DNA from: Verrucomicrobiaceae bacterium
GTDB lineage: Bacteria; Verrucomicrobiota; Verrucomicrobiia; Verrucomicrobiales; Verrucomicrobiaceae
Direction of reading: 5' to 3'
Assembly: GCA_947458455.1 (NCBI GenBank)
Contig: CANGYJ010000009.1
Span: forward strand, 1-64,000
Length of the DNA stretch: 64,000 nucleotides
Shown here: positions 35,281 through 47,767 of the stretch, in pieces
Layout: every line of letters begins with the position of its first letter
How positions within the stretch are numbered: the first letter of the stretch is position 1
Position numbers and translations under genes: made by a program
The notes under the pieces: model-generated
What the model was told of the DNA's origin: nothing
The model's database searches: none
The model's input: the letters and a program-made list of their open reading frames with translations, nothing else

Positions 35281-36944
35281 AGATCGACGCACTCGCCCGC
35301 TTGGAACGTCACGCGAAACGTCTCGCGGAGATCGCCGCCGTGCTCGGGCGGTATGGGCTGGCGGATCTTTTTGGCGGGTTCAAGTATGCGTGGCTGCAGG
35401 ACCGGCTGAAGAGCTCGGATGGGAAATCACTCACGGAAGGTGTGACGCAGGCGGCTCGTGTGCGGATGGCGCTGACGGAGCTGGGCACCACCTTCATCAA
35501 GCTGGGGCAGATGCTCAGCACACGGGCGGACCTCGTCGGCCCTGAAATGACGGAGGAGCTCTCCGAACTGCAATCCAATGTGCCGCCCGATGCGGCGGAG
35601 GTGGCGCGGGCCACGATCGAAAGCGAACTCGGAGCTTCCATCTCGGAGTTGTTTGCCCGCTTTGAGGATGAACCACTCGCGGCGGCTTCCGTGGCGCAGG
35701 TGCATGCGGCGCTGCTGCCAACGGGGCAGAGCGTGGTGGTCAAAGTGCGGCGGGCGGGCGTGGCAGAGCAGGCGGCCACGGATCTGGAGATCCTGCAGGC
35801 GCTGGCGGAGCTGCTGGAGAAGCACTCCCCAGCCCTGCGGGCCTACCAGCCGCTGGCGCTGGTGCGTCAGTTCCGCCGGACGCTGCTGCGGGAGCTGGAT
35901 TTCAGCTACGAGCGGCAGAACCTCGAAGAATTCGGCCGGAACTTCGCGGATGATCCCACCGTGTGCATCCCGGAGGCGTTTCCGCATCTTTGCTCGCATC
36001 AGGTGGTGACGATGGAGCGGCTGGAAGGCATTCTCGGCAGTGATGTGGAGGCTTTGCAGCAAAGCGGCGAGGACCTGGGCGAGTTCGCCCGACGCGGCGC
36101 GAACATGTATCTCGAAATGGTCTTCCGTGACGGCTTCTACCATGCCGATCCGCATCCGGGAAACCTCATCCTGCTGCCGGGTAATGTCGTCGGCGTGATT
36201 GATTGCGGCATGGTGGGGCGCATTGAAGAAGATCTGCGCGATGAGGTGGAGGCGCTGCTGCTCGGCATTGTGGAACAGGATTCACATCTCGTCTCCGAGC
36301 AAGTGCTGCGCCTGGGTGCCGTGCCGCGAGATTGCGCACGGGAGAAGCTCCGCGCCGATTTGCAGGACTTCATGGCGGACTACACCGGCATGCCGCTGAA
36401 CGAAATCCGTGTCGGCTCGGCCTTGAGCAACCTCGTGGAGATCATCCGCAGCCATCACATCGTGCTGCCACCGGCTCTGGCGCTGCTTTTGAAGACGATC
36501 ATCGTGCTCGAAGGCACCTCGCGGCGTCTCAGCCCGGAGATCAGCCTCACCGAGCTGATGCAGCCGTATTCCTCGCGGCTGATGCTGCGGCGCTTTTCGC
36601 CCCGTCGCTTGGCGAAACGAGCCCGCCGTGCCTGGCGCTCGTGGGATCGCCTGCTCCATGCGCTGCCCAAAGACCTCGCCGATCTGCTCGCCCGCTTCCG
36701 CGATGGCACTCTCACCGTTCATCTCGATCACCGGCACCTCGACCCCATCGTGAACCGCCTCGTGCTCGGCATCCTCACCGCCGCCGTCTTCCTCGGCTCC
36801 ACCGAGCTGTGGAGCCGCGAGGCCAAACCACTGCTCTTCGGCGTCTCCATTTTCGGTGCCATCGGTTACGCCATCTCCCTCTTTCTCGGCTGGCGGCTCA
36901 TGCGGGCCATTCGGAAGTCCGGGAACATCCAGTCGAAGGATTGA
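35277..36944 (+). CDS. ABC1/UbiB-family atypical kinase (AarF-like)
   Basis: 555 residues. Family motifs: TFIKLGQMLSTRADL (KxGQ), PLAAASVAQVHAALL (Ala-rich loop), VVVKVRRAG (Lys), FYHADPHPGNLILLPGNVVGVIDCGMVGR (catalytic and metal-binding loop). Two C-terminal membrane helices (GILTAAVFLGSTELW, LLFGVSIFGAIGYAISLFLGWRLM). UbiB kinases support ubiquinone or other isoprenoid-lipid metabolism at the membrane. No quinone gene adjoins. Overlaps the preceding membrane-protein gene by four bases. Confidence 0.93.
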   Translation: MKIDALARLERHAKRLAEIAAVLGRYGLADLFGGFKYAWLQDRLKSSDGKSLTEGVTQAARVRMALTELGTTFIKLGQMLSTRADLVGPEMTEELSELQSNVPPDAAEVARATIESELGASISELFARFEDEPLAAASVAQVHAALLPTGQSVVVKVRRAGVAEQAATDLEILQALAELLEKHSPALRAYQPLALVRQFRRTLLRELDFSYERQNLEEFGRNFADDPTVCIPEAFPHLCSHQVVTMERLEGILGSDVEALQQSGEDLGEFARRGANMYLEMVFRDGFYHADPHPGNLILLPGNVVGVIDCGMVGRIEEDLRDEVEALLLGIVEQDSHLVSEQVLRLGAVPRDCAREKLRADLQDFMADYTGMPLNEIRVGSALSNLVEIIRSHHIVLPPALALLLKTIIVLEGTSRRLSPEISLTELMQPYSSRLMLRRFSPRRLAKRARRAWRSWDRLLHALPKDLADLLARFRDGTLTVHLDHRHLDPIVNRLVLGILTAAVFLGSTELWSREAKPLLFGVSIFGAIGYAISLFLGWRLMRAIRKSGNIQSKD

Positions 36945-36982
36945 TCGAAGAAATTCACGCTGGCACAAATCACCTTCCAAAG

Positions 36983-37189
36983 ATGACCCCAGCAACACTC
37001 TCCACTCGCATCGCAAAGCTCGAGCAGGCGGTCGCATCCATCATGGAAGGCACACAACCTCAGAAACCCGCCGCTGGAGGCTGGCGAAAATCGGTCGGCA
37101 TGTTCGATGGAGATGCCGTGATGAAACAGATTATTGAGCGCGGTACGGCCATCCGCCGCGCCGAAGGCCGGAAGGCAAAACGGGTCTGA
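36983..37189 (+). CDS. Antitoxin-like small protein
   Basis: 68 residues from the ATG at 36983. The ending WRKSVGMFDGDAVMKQIIERGTAIRRAEGRKAKRV resembles the C-terminal part of small antitoxin-like proteins that carry a WR-x-x-x-GMF-x-x-D motif. No adjacent toxin gene was found; a palindrome array follows. It may be an orphan antitoxin. The call is weak beyond being a plausible small gene. Confidence 0.5.
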   Translation: MTPATLSTRIAKLEQAVASIMEGTQPQKPAAGGWRKSVGMFDGDAVMKQIIERGTAIRRAEGRKAKRV

Positions 37190-37638
37190 TTCAGACAGAT
37201 CGTTCGACATCCCCTCACCTAACCTCTCCCCGCATCATGCCATCAAGTAATCGGCTGCCTATCGCGGGGAGAGGGACCAGAAAGTGCGCATCGACTCTTC
37301 AACCGCTCGAGTTTCTGCCTGTGAAGGTGAAACAACCTCAACTCATGCTGCGCACGTTTTAAGTCCCTCTCCCCGCTGGACTTATACGCCTGCTTCTTGG
37401 TGAGTCTGCGGGGAGAGGTTAGGTGAGGGGAACTGCCATCAGATCGTGTTCGAGGCATGCACCAACGTCCCGGTTGAACCGAAAACTGCCTGCGGTGAAA
37501 AACATCCGCATCTGGGGCAGGAAGGCCGCTTGTGCTTTTTCCAACCTGAAACTTTGAACTTGGAACGCAGGCTCTTTTCGCCGAAAACCTCCGCCGACTT
37601 CTGACTTCTCACTTCTGACCTCTCACACTCACCCAACC
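37190..37638. other. 449-bp non-coding region upstream of xylB, with nested palindromes
   Basis: Contains the palindrome array at 37211-37430, then about 200 bases without a gene. Just before xylB is a pyrimidine-rich stretch with repeated words (ACTTCTGACTTCTCACTTCTG at 37594 onwards). No promoter could be called with confidence. Confidence 0.6.
37211..37430. repeat. Nested inverted repeats, four copies of a CCTCTCCCCGC core
   Basis: A perfect 23-bp outer inverted repeat (37211-37233 and 37408-37430, CCCCTCACCTAACCTCTC...). Inside it is a perfect 14-bp repeat (37264-37277 GCGGGGAGAGGGAC and 37363-37376). The core CCTCTCCCCGC therefore occurs twice on each strand, so the RNA could fold as two hairpins or one long one. 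Confidence 0.85.
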
Positions 37639-39141
37639 ATGTATTTCCTCGGCATCGACAGCGGCACGCAAAGCTCCAAAGCCATCGTTCTGGACCTCGA
37701 CACAGGCAAAATCCTCGCCTCCGGCCATTCGACCTATGATTTGATCGAAGGCCTGCCGCCCGGCCATTTGGAGCAGGACCCGCAGACGTGGACCGATGCG
37801 GTCGATGCGTGTGTGCAGCAGTGCCTGGAGCAGCTCGGCGCGGACAAAAAGAAGATCGCGGGCATCGGCGTGAGTGGTCAGCAACATGGTCTCGTGGCTC
37901 TCGGAGCTGATGACAAGCCCGTGCGCCCCGCGAAGCTGTGGTGCGATACCTCGACGCAGGCGCAGTGCGCCGAGATCGCGCATCATTTCGGTGGCCAGCC
38001 GGGCGTGATCGCGATGGCGGGCAATGCGATGCTGCCCGGCTACACGATTCCGAAGCTGCTTTGGATGAAGCAGAACGAGCCGGAGAATTTTGCGAAGACG
38101 AAGAGCATTCTGCTGCCGCATGATTACCTCAACTTCTGGCTCAGCGGCGTGAAGCGCATGGAATACGGCGACGCGTCCGGCATGGGCATCCTCAATGTAA
38201 ACATCCGCCAGTGGTGCTACGAGATCTGCGACTACATCGACCCCAGCGTGCGGAGCATGCTGCCGCCGCTCGGCTCGTCGAAGGCGGTGCATGGCACGCT
38301 GAGTCGTGAGCTGGCGGTGAAGTGGGGGCTCAATTTCGATGTCATCATCAGCGCCGGCGGCGGTGACAACATGATGGGCGCCATCGGCACCGGAAACATC
38401 CAGCCGGGCGTCGTGACCGCCAGCTTTGGCACCAGCGGCACGCTGTATGGCGTGGCTGGCAGCCCGGTGGTCGATGGTCAGGGAGAAGTGGCGGCGTTTT
38501 GCGACAGCACGGACCAGTGGCTGCCGCTCGTCTGCACAATGAATGTCACCGTCGTGACCGAGCAGGTGCGCGAGATGTTCCGCTGGGATTTGAAGCAGCT
38601 CGAAGTCGCCGTGAAATCCGCTCCGGTCGGCGCGGACGGCCTCATGTTCCTGCCTTATCTGAATGGCGAACGCACGCCGAACCTCCCGAACGGCACCGGC
38701 GTGATCCACGGCCTGCGCCCCACGAACATGACACCTGCCAATATGGCCCGCGCCGCCGTCGAAGGCGCCACGCTGGGTCTGGCGTATGGTTTGAAGCGCT
38801 TCCGTGACCTCGGCATGAACCCCACGGAGATCCGCCTCACCGGCGGAGGCAGCAAAAGCGCCACTTGGCGTCAGATCGCCGCCGATTGCTTCAACGCCGA
38901 AGTCGTCACGCTGAATACCAGCGAAGGAGCCGCCCTCGGCGGAGCCATCCAGGCCGCCTACGCCCACGCCAACCAAGGCGGCACCGAAAAGGTGAGCTAC
39001 GAGACCCTTTGCGCCAAGCTGGTCACGCTCGACGAAAGCACTCGCTGCAAGCCCAACGCCGAAAATGCCGCGAAGTATGCCGCGCAGCTCGAAAAGCAGA
39101 TGGAGCTGACAGGTAGGCTGAATCAGACGGGGTGGCTTTAA
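37639..39141 (+). CDS. xylB: Xylulokinase (FGGY family)
   Basis: 500 residues, the FGGY carbohydrate-kinase length. N-terminal phosphate-binding motif FLGIDSGTQSSKAIVLD; GISGQQHG-type segment (GIGVSGQQHGLVAL) and the catalytic Asp region (SAGGGDNMMGAIGTG) follow; C-terminal ATP-binding LTGGGSKSATWRQIAADCF. The match is closest to xylulokinases. It phosphorylates D-xylulose for the pentose phosphate route. No xylose isomerase or transporter adjoins, so its regulon is not visible here. Confidence 0.9.
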   Translation: MYFLGIDSGTQSSKAIVLDLDTGKILASGHSTYDLIEGLPPGHLEQDPQTWTDAVDACVQQCLEQLGADKKKIAGIGVSGQQHGLVALGADDKPVRPAKLWCDTSTQAQCAEIAHHFGGQPGVIAMAGNAMLPGYTIPKLLWMKQNEPENFAKTKSILLPHDYLNFWLSGVKRMEYGDASGMGILNVNIRQWCYEICDYIDPSVRSMLPPLGSSKAVHGTLSRELAVKWGLNFDVIISAGGGDNMMGAIGTGNIQPGVVTASFGTSGTLYGVAGSPVVDGQGEVAAFCDSTDQWLPLVCTMNVTVVTEQVREMFRWDLKQLEVAVKSAPVGADGLMFLPYLNGERTPNLPNGTGVIHGLRPTNMTPANMARAAVEGATLGLAYGLKRFRDLGMNPTEIRLTGGGSKSATWRQIAADCFNAEVVTLNTSEGAALGGAIQAAYAHANQGGTEKVSYETLCAKLVTLDESTRCKPNAENAAKYAAQLEKQMELTGRLNQTGWL

Positions 39142-39402
39142 CCGTTCGAAGCCATGAGACCCGCCATTGCCCTCCTTCTGCAAATAGTGGCACTGTTTTT
39201 TGCCAATATTTCCGTGGCAAAGGGAGGCTAAGATACCGTTTTGACTCTCTCGCTTCTATTCACCTGCCTTGCTGGTTTGCTTTTGATGCAGCCTTTTCGT
39301 CGTGGAGGCATTGCACGGAGGATCATGTGCTTTTTTGATCGCCCTTCCGAGCATTTTCGTGTTTGCTGAGTTCCTGCGTCGTGTTTCATTCCTTCGCTAG
39401 CT

Positions 39403-39605
39403 ATGCCCCGCAAAATTCGAGAACTCATCCGCGACCTGGAACAGGCGGGTTTTTACCTCGTCAAAGGCCAGACAAGGGAGATCACCGCAAGTTTCGGCAT
39501 CCGAAAGTAGCCCGGTTCGTGATCCTTGATGGACGAGGTGGGCAAGATCCACATCATTACCAAGAGAAGCATGTCAAACAACGCATCCGGGAGACCAATG
39601 CATGA
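39403..39605 (+). pseudogene. hicA: hicA toxin gene, frameshifted
   Basis: Starts MPRKIRELIRDLEQAGFYLVKGQ, the typical HicA N-terminus, then ends early at 39508-39510. The rest of HicA is in another frame: KGDHRKFRHP, then a variable region and DPHHYQEKHVKQRIRE, ending at 39605. A one-base insertion near 39470 would rejoin the two halves, and GDH replaces the usual GSH catalytic motif. The frame end overlaps hicB (ATGA). It is either an inactivated toxin or a sequencing error. Confidence 0.8.
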
Positions 39606-39853
39606 GAACACAAATCCAACGAGTCGCCGAACGCTATCTAAAGCTCGTCCGCTGGAGTGACGAGGATGGTGTCTTCGTAGGCAGCATCCCGGATCTGTGC
39701 GGGGATTGTTGTCACGGTGACACAGAGGCCGAGGTCTATGAGAAGCTCGTCCTGATCGCCGAGGATCTGGTCGCGGATTACTTGGAAGAAGGTAGCACGC
39801 TGAAGCTCCCGCCCGTCTCCGTGCGGCCTATGCGTGAACTCGTGGCCGCCTAA
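39602..39853 (+). CDS. hicB: HicB-family antitoxin
   Basis: 83 residues. Matches short HicB: LKLVRWSDEDGVFVGSIPDLCGDCCHGDTEAEVYEKLVLIAEDLVADYLEEG, the partial RNase-H-like fold. It is intact, while its hicA partner is frameshifted; it would be free of selection to neutralise a toxin. Four-base overlap with hicA. Confidence 0.85.
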   Translation: MRTQIQRVAERYLKLVRWSDEDGVFVGSIPDLCGDCCHGDTEAEVYEKLVLIAEDLVADYLEEGSTLKLPPVSVRPMRELVAA

Positions 39854-39959
39854 GCTGCAAAGATGCACCCGTCGTGCATGTTTTGGCGTTCACTGTGCCA
39901 AAAGAGGCAAAGCGGGCGGTGGACGCCAAGGGGCGGTGGGACGATTCGTTTGATGCGGC

Positions 39960-40754
39960 ATGTCACAGGCACGTTGCTTCCTCTTTTTGCTCACCGCAGT
40001 GGCAGTGATCACGGCGATATCGTTTTTCGTCAAACAGCCGGAACCTGCTACGCGTAAGCCAGCGGCCAAAATGACTGAAAATCCCACGGCGCCCGGGGTT
40101 TCGCCCGTCATTCCCATGGTCACGGCGGAGATGAAGGACGGAAAGGTCCTCTTTGAAAAAGTGTGTTCGGCCTGCCACGGCATGGACGGCGGCGGGAAAG
40201 CGGAGTTGAAATCGCCCGCCATTGCCTCGCTGCCGGAGTACTACGCGAAGAATCAGATCGCCAGCTTTCGTGAAGGCCGCCGGGGCCATCACCCAGAAGA
40301 CACGCAGTCATTTCTGATGGGCACCATCGCCAAGCAGCTCACCGCAGCGCAGACGGAGGCGGTGATCACGCACCTCACGAAAATGCCGCGCACCATCCCA
40401 GCAGAGATCGAAAAAGACTCAAAGGATGCGGACCTCGCCAACGGCATGTTGCTCTTCCAGGAGCGGTGCATGGAGTGCCATCGCTACAATGCAAGCGGCG
40501 AGATCGCCTTTGCCAGCCCGCCTTTGATCGGCCAGCAGGCGTGGTATCTGACGGAGCAGATCCACAAGTTCAAAGACGGGCGACGCGGCACGGTGAAGGG
40601 CGATGTGAACGGCGCGAAGATGGTGCTCTCGTCGAACTTCATCGAAGATCAGCAGATGCTGCGAGACATCGTGGCCTACATCGTCTCCCTCAATCCCAAG
40701 CCGGAAGGGGCGGCGGTGAAGGACGAAAGCCCCTTTGAGTCAGCCTCCCGTTGA
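39960..40754 (+). CDS. Diheme cytochrome c
   Basis: 264 residues. An N-terminal membrane anchor (CFLFLLTAVAVITAISFFV) precedes two class I cytochrome c domains with CSACH at 69-73 and CMECH at 170-174. Axial Met candidates are FLMGTIAKQL and GAKMVLSSNF. This c4-like arrangement fits a periplasmic electron carrier. The next gene is unrelated and starts 58 bases later. Partner oxidase or dehydrogenase not in the immediate neighbourhood. Confidence 0.9.
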   Translation: MSQARCFLFLLTAVAVITAISFFVKQPEPATRKPAAKMTENPTAPGVSPVIPMVTAEMKDGKVLFEKVCSACHGMDGGGKAELKSPAIASLPEYYAKNQIASFREGRRGHHPEDTQSFLMGTIAKQLTAAQTEAVITHLTKMPRTIPAEIEKDSKDADLANGMLLFQERCMECHRYNASGEIAFASPPLIGQQAWYLTEQIHKFKDGRRGTVKGDVNGAKMVLSSNFIEDQQMLRDIVAYIVSLNPKPEGAAVKDESPFESASR

Positions 40755-40812
40755 AGCGCAGGCATTGACACAGGGCGGCACGCATGCCAAACACGGCGCT
40801 CCACCGCGCCGC

Positions 40813-41391
40813 ATGAAGTATCTCACGATTATCCGCCACGCCAAATCCAGCTGGGATCAGCCAGGTGTGCCAGATCATGACCGGACGCTGAATGACCGTG
40901 GACGCCGGGCCGCACCCGCCGTGGCAGCCTTTCTCCACCGCACCTATTTCGGCGGCGGAGGCGGGGAAAAGCTCCTACCATCACCCGATCGGCTCGTCAG
41001 CAGCACGGCTCAGCGTGCTCTGAACACCGCTCAAATCATGCGTGAGACCTTTGCGATGCCGGCCGAGGGCATGCTGCTCGATTCCAAGCTCTACCTGGCC
41101 CCACCGACGACGATCCTGGATTGCGTCCGCAACTTTGATGAAAAGTGGAATCACGTCTGCATCTTCGGCCACAATCCCGGACTGCATGAGTTTGCGGATA
41201 AAATCCTCGCCCGCGCCAGCGTGCCGAAGATGCCCACTTGCACCGCCGTGCTGATGGCCCTGCCTCATGAGTTTTGGGGCTTGGCGGACTGGCAGGAAGC
41301 GCAGCTCATCGGCTACATCACGCCCAAGTCCCTCGAACGCCGCTTCCCGGAACTCTACGGCAACATCTCCCAAGGCGACGGGGACGATTGA
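40813..41391 (+). CDS. SixA-like histidine phosphatase
   Basis: 192 residues from the ATG at 40813. The phosphatase motif is LTIIRHAKSSWDQPG (RHxxS), with LNDRGRRAAP, STAQRALNTAQIMRETF and the catalytic FGHNPGLHEFA His. SixA enzymes remove phosphate from phosphohistidine proteins such as ArcB; broader substrates are possible. It converges with the HAD gene, ten bases away. Confidence 0.88.
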   Translation: MKYLTIIRHAKSSWDQPGVPDHDRTLNDRGRRAAPAVAAFLHRTYFGGGGGEKLLPSPDRLVSSTAQRALNTAQIMRETFAMPAEGMLLDSKLYLAPPTTILDCVRNFDEKWNHVCIFGHNPGLHEFADKILARASVPKMPTCTAVLMALPHEFWGLADWQEAQLIGYITPKSLERRFPELYGNISQGDGDD

Positions 41392-41400
41392 TCCACGGGT

Positions 41401-42144
41401 TCACTCCGAGTGGATGCCGCAGATCTGCAGCACCATTCGGAAGATATTGCCGAATCGTGAGCCGTAGGGCCGTGCAGGCCGCAAAATGGGCCAGCCACGT
41501 TGTTTCGCTACCGGCTCCAGTTTGAGCGTGGGATGCACGCACACGGGATTGCCGGTGAATTCGAGCAAAGGGAGATCGGCATGGCTGTCGGAGTAGCTCC
41601 AGCACTTCGCCCGCTCTTCATCGGTGAGTTCGAGCACACCGGGCACATCGGCGCACATGGCGGTGATCTTCGCATCGCGCTTGTTATTGCCACGCGGCAG
41701 CTTCGGCAGCAACGGCACCTTCCCGCCGATCATCATTTTCGTGGCGATGCAGTGATCAAACTCCAGCTCGCGGCCGATTTCGTGGGCGTAAAAATCTGGG
41801 CTGGCGGTATTCAGCACCAAAACACGGCCCTGATGCCGGTGGCGTAGCATTTCCGCGCGCAGATCAGGGTAAATCCAGCGCTCCAGACTCGTCGCGGCGA
41901 ATTCGCGGGCCAGCTTTCGGAGTTCCTCCGCAGGCATGCCCCAGAGGTAGGCATTGAAGGCCCGCTTCGCCGTGTCCGTGCTGGCGAGCCTGCAGGCCCT
42001 CGCGAGGGCGAAAGGAAGAAAGACGATATGCAAAAACACCCGCCACGGATGCCGACGCAGCACGAAATTACAGAACAGCGCCTGCGTATCGAAGGGCAAC
42101 AAGGTGTGATCGAGGTCAAAAAAGGCAAACTGGCGGCTGGGCAT
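41401..42144 (-). CDS. HAD-superfamily phosphatase (HAD-IB, SerB-like)
   Basis: 247 residues. The nucleophile motif FFDLDHTLLPFD at about 8-19, RVLVLNTASPDFYAHEIG (motif II) and CWSYSDSHADLPLLEF (motif IV) fit HAD-IB phosphatases of the PSP/'HAD hydrolase, family IB' type. A hydrophobic stretch (VFLHIVFLPFALARACRLAS) lies in the cap region, as in membrane-associated members. The substrate is unknown; a lysophosphatidate or phosphoserine role is possible. Confidence 0.85.
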   Translation of the reverse strand: MPSRQFAFFDLDHTLLPFDTQALFCNFVLRRHPWRVFLHIVFLPFALARACRLASTDTAKRAFNAYLWGMPAEELRKLAREFAATSLERWIYPDLRAEMLRHRHQGRVLVLNTASPDFYAHEIGRELEFDHCIATKMMIGGKVPLLPKLPRGNNKRDAKITAMCADVPGVLELTDEERAKCWSYSDSHADLPLLEFTGNPVCVHPTLKLEPVAKQRGWPILRPARPYGSRFGNIFRMVLQICGIHSE

Positions 42145-42262
42145 GAGCGAAAGATAATAGATAAAAGATCAAAGCTAAAAGCTGAAATCTCCCTTGTTCA
42201 CTTCCCCGCCTCGCTGCATCTCAGTCTTTTATCTTTTAGTTTTTATCTTTTTCCTTTTCCCT

Positions 42263-43480
42263 ATGTCCTCACGCACCCTTCCAGTTCTGCCCGACGCCCA
42301 CGGCCATTTCGGCAAATACGGTGGCATGTTCGTGCCCGAAACGCTCATGGCAGCCCTCACCGAGCTAGCCGATCATTATGAGAAGGCAAAAGCCGATCCC
42401 GCCTTCCACAAAGAGCTCGACGGCCTCCTTCACGAGTATGTGGGCCGCCCCACGCCGCTCTACTTTGCCGAACGCTGGACCGAAAAGCTCGGTGGAGCCA
42501 AGATTTACCTCAAGCGCGAGGATCTGCTCCACACCGGAGCGCACAAGATCAATAATGCCCTCGGCCAGATCCTGCTGGCACGCCGTCTCGGCAAAAACCG
42601 CATTATCGCCGAGACCGGAGCTGGTCAGCACGGCGTGGCCACGGCCACCGTGTGCGCCCGCTTTGGCTACGATTGCACGATTTACATGGGGAAGGTCGAT
42701 ATGGAACGTCAGGCCCTCAATGTGGCCCGCATGCGTTTCCTCGGCGCGAAGGTCGTGGCCGTGACCGCTGGCCAGGCCACGCTCAAAGAAGCCGTGAATG
42801 AAGCCATGCGTGATTGGGTGACGAACGTGCGCAACACGCACTACATCCTCGGCTCCGCTCTCGGCTCCCATCCCTTCCCGATGATGGTGCGTGATTTCCA
42901 CCGCGTCATCGGCGTGGAGGCTCGTCGGCAGATTTTGGAGCGTGAAGAACGCCTTCCCGATCTCCTCGTCGCCTGCGTCGGCGGCGGTAGCAATTCGATC
43001 GGCCTCTTCCATCCTTTCCTGAACGACAAAGACGTGCGCATGACCGGTGTCGAAGCCGGTGGCGATGGCATCATCCCCGAACGCCATGCCGCCCGCTTCC
43101 AAGGCGGACGCCTTGGCGTGCTCCAAGGCACCAAAACTTGGCTCCTCGCCAATCCTGATGGTCAAATCGAACTCACCCACAGCGTCAGCGCCGGTCTCGA
43201 CTACGCCGCCATCGGCCCCGAACACGCCTGGCTGCACGATGAAGGCCGCGTGACCTACAATTACGCCACCGACTCCGAAGCGCTCGCCGGTTTCCAGGAA
43301 CTCAGCCAGATCGAAGGCATCATCCCAGCCCTCGAAAGCTCCCACGCCATCGCCGAAGTCAAAAAAGTGGCCCCCACGATGCGCAAAGACCAAATCATCC
43401 TCGTGAACCTCAGCGGCCGTGGAGATAAAGACGTCGCCCAGGCGGCTCGGATGATCTTTGGGGAAGAATTGAAGTTCTGA
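42263..43480 (+). CDS. trpB: Tryptophan synthase beta subunit
   Basis: 405 residues from the ATG at 42263; the upstream frame extension is AT/pyrimidine-rich intergenic DNA. TrpB signatures: [36 protein letters not shown] (PLP Lys in HKIN), [33 protein letters not shown] and LSGRGDKD. It condenses indole with serine. trpA is not adjacent. It is followed by a dispersed repeat and the rpoC terminator. Confidence 0.96.
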   Translation: MSSRTLPVLPDAHGHFGKYGGMFVPETLMAALTELADHYEKAKADPAFHKELDGLLHEYVGRPTPLYFAERWTEKLGGAKIYLKREDLLHTGAHKINNALGQILLARRLGKNRIIAETGAGQHGVATATVCARFGYDCTIYMGKVDMERQALNVARMRFLGAKVVAVTAGQATLKEAVNEAMRDWVTNVRNTHYILGSALGSHPFPMMVRDFHRVIGVEARRQILEREERLPDLLVACVGGGSNSIGLFHPFLNDKDVRMTGVEAGGDGIIPERHAARFQGGRLGVLQGTKTWLLANPDGQIELTHSVSAGLDYAAIGPEHAWLHDEGRVTYNYATDSEALAGFQELSQIEGIIPALESSHAIAEVKKVAPTMRKDQIILVNLSGRGDKDVAQAARMIFGEELKF

Positions 43481-43502
43481 GTCCAAGGCCTGGGAACTCG
43501 GA

Positions 43503-43526
43503 CTGATCCGTCTGATCGGACCGATC
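43503..43526. repeat. Dispersed 24-bp repeat, intergenic copy
   Basis: CTGATCCGTCTGATCGGACC-type sequence; its reverse complement matches 30310-30333 at 20 of 24 positions. It lies between trpB and the rpoC terminator. Confidence 0.65.
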
Positions 43527-43540
43527 TCCCCCAAAACAAA

Positions 43541-43572
43541 ACCGCCTCCGGCTTTTGAGGCTCGGAGGCGGT
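43541..43572 (-). terminator. Intrinsic terminator after rpoC
   Basis: ACCGCCTCCG (43541-43550) pairs perfectly with CGGAGGCGGT (43563-43572), loop 12 bases. On the minus strand the stem is followed by TTTTGTTTT. It ends the rpl-rpoBC transcript. Confidence 0.85.
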
Positions 43573-43584
43573 GTGGGATGGTTA

Positions 43585-47709
<4,125 letters not shown>

Positions 47710-47767
47710 GATGGTGATGAGTTAGGAGGTTGCTGCTTGTTCTTCTGTTCTTTGGGAATGCGGCGGA

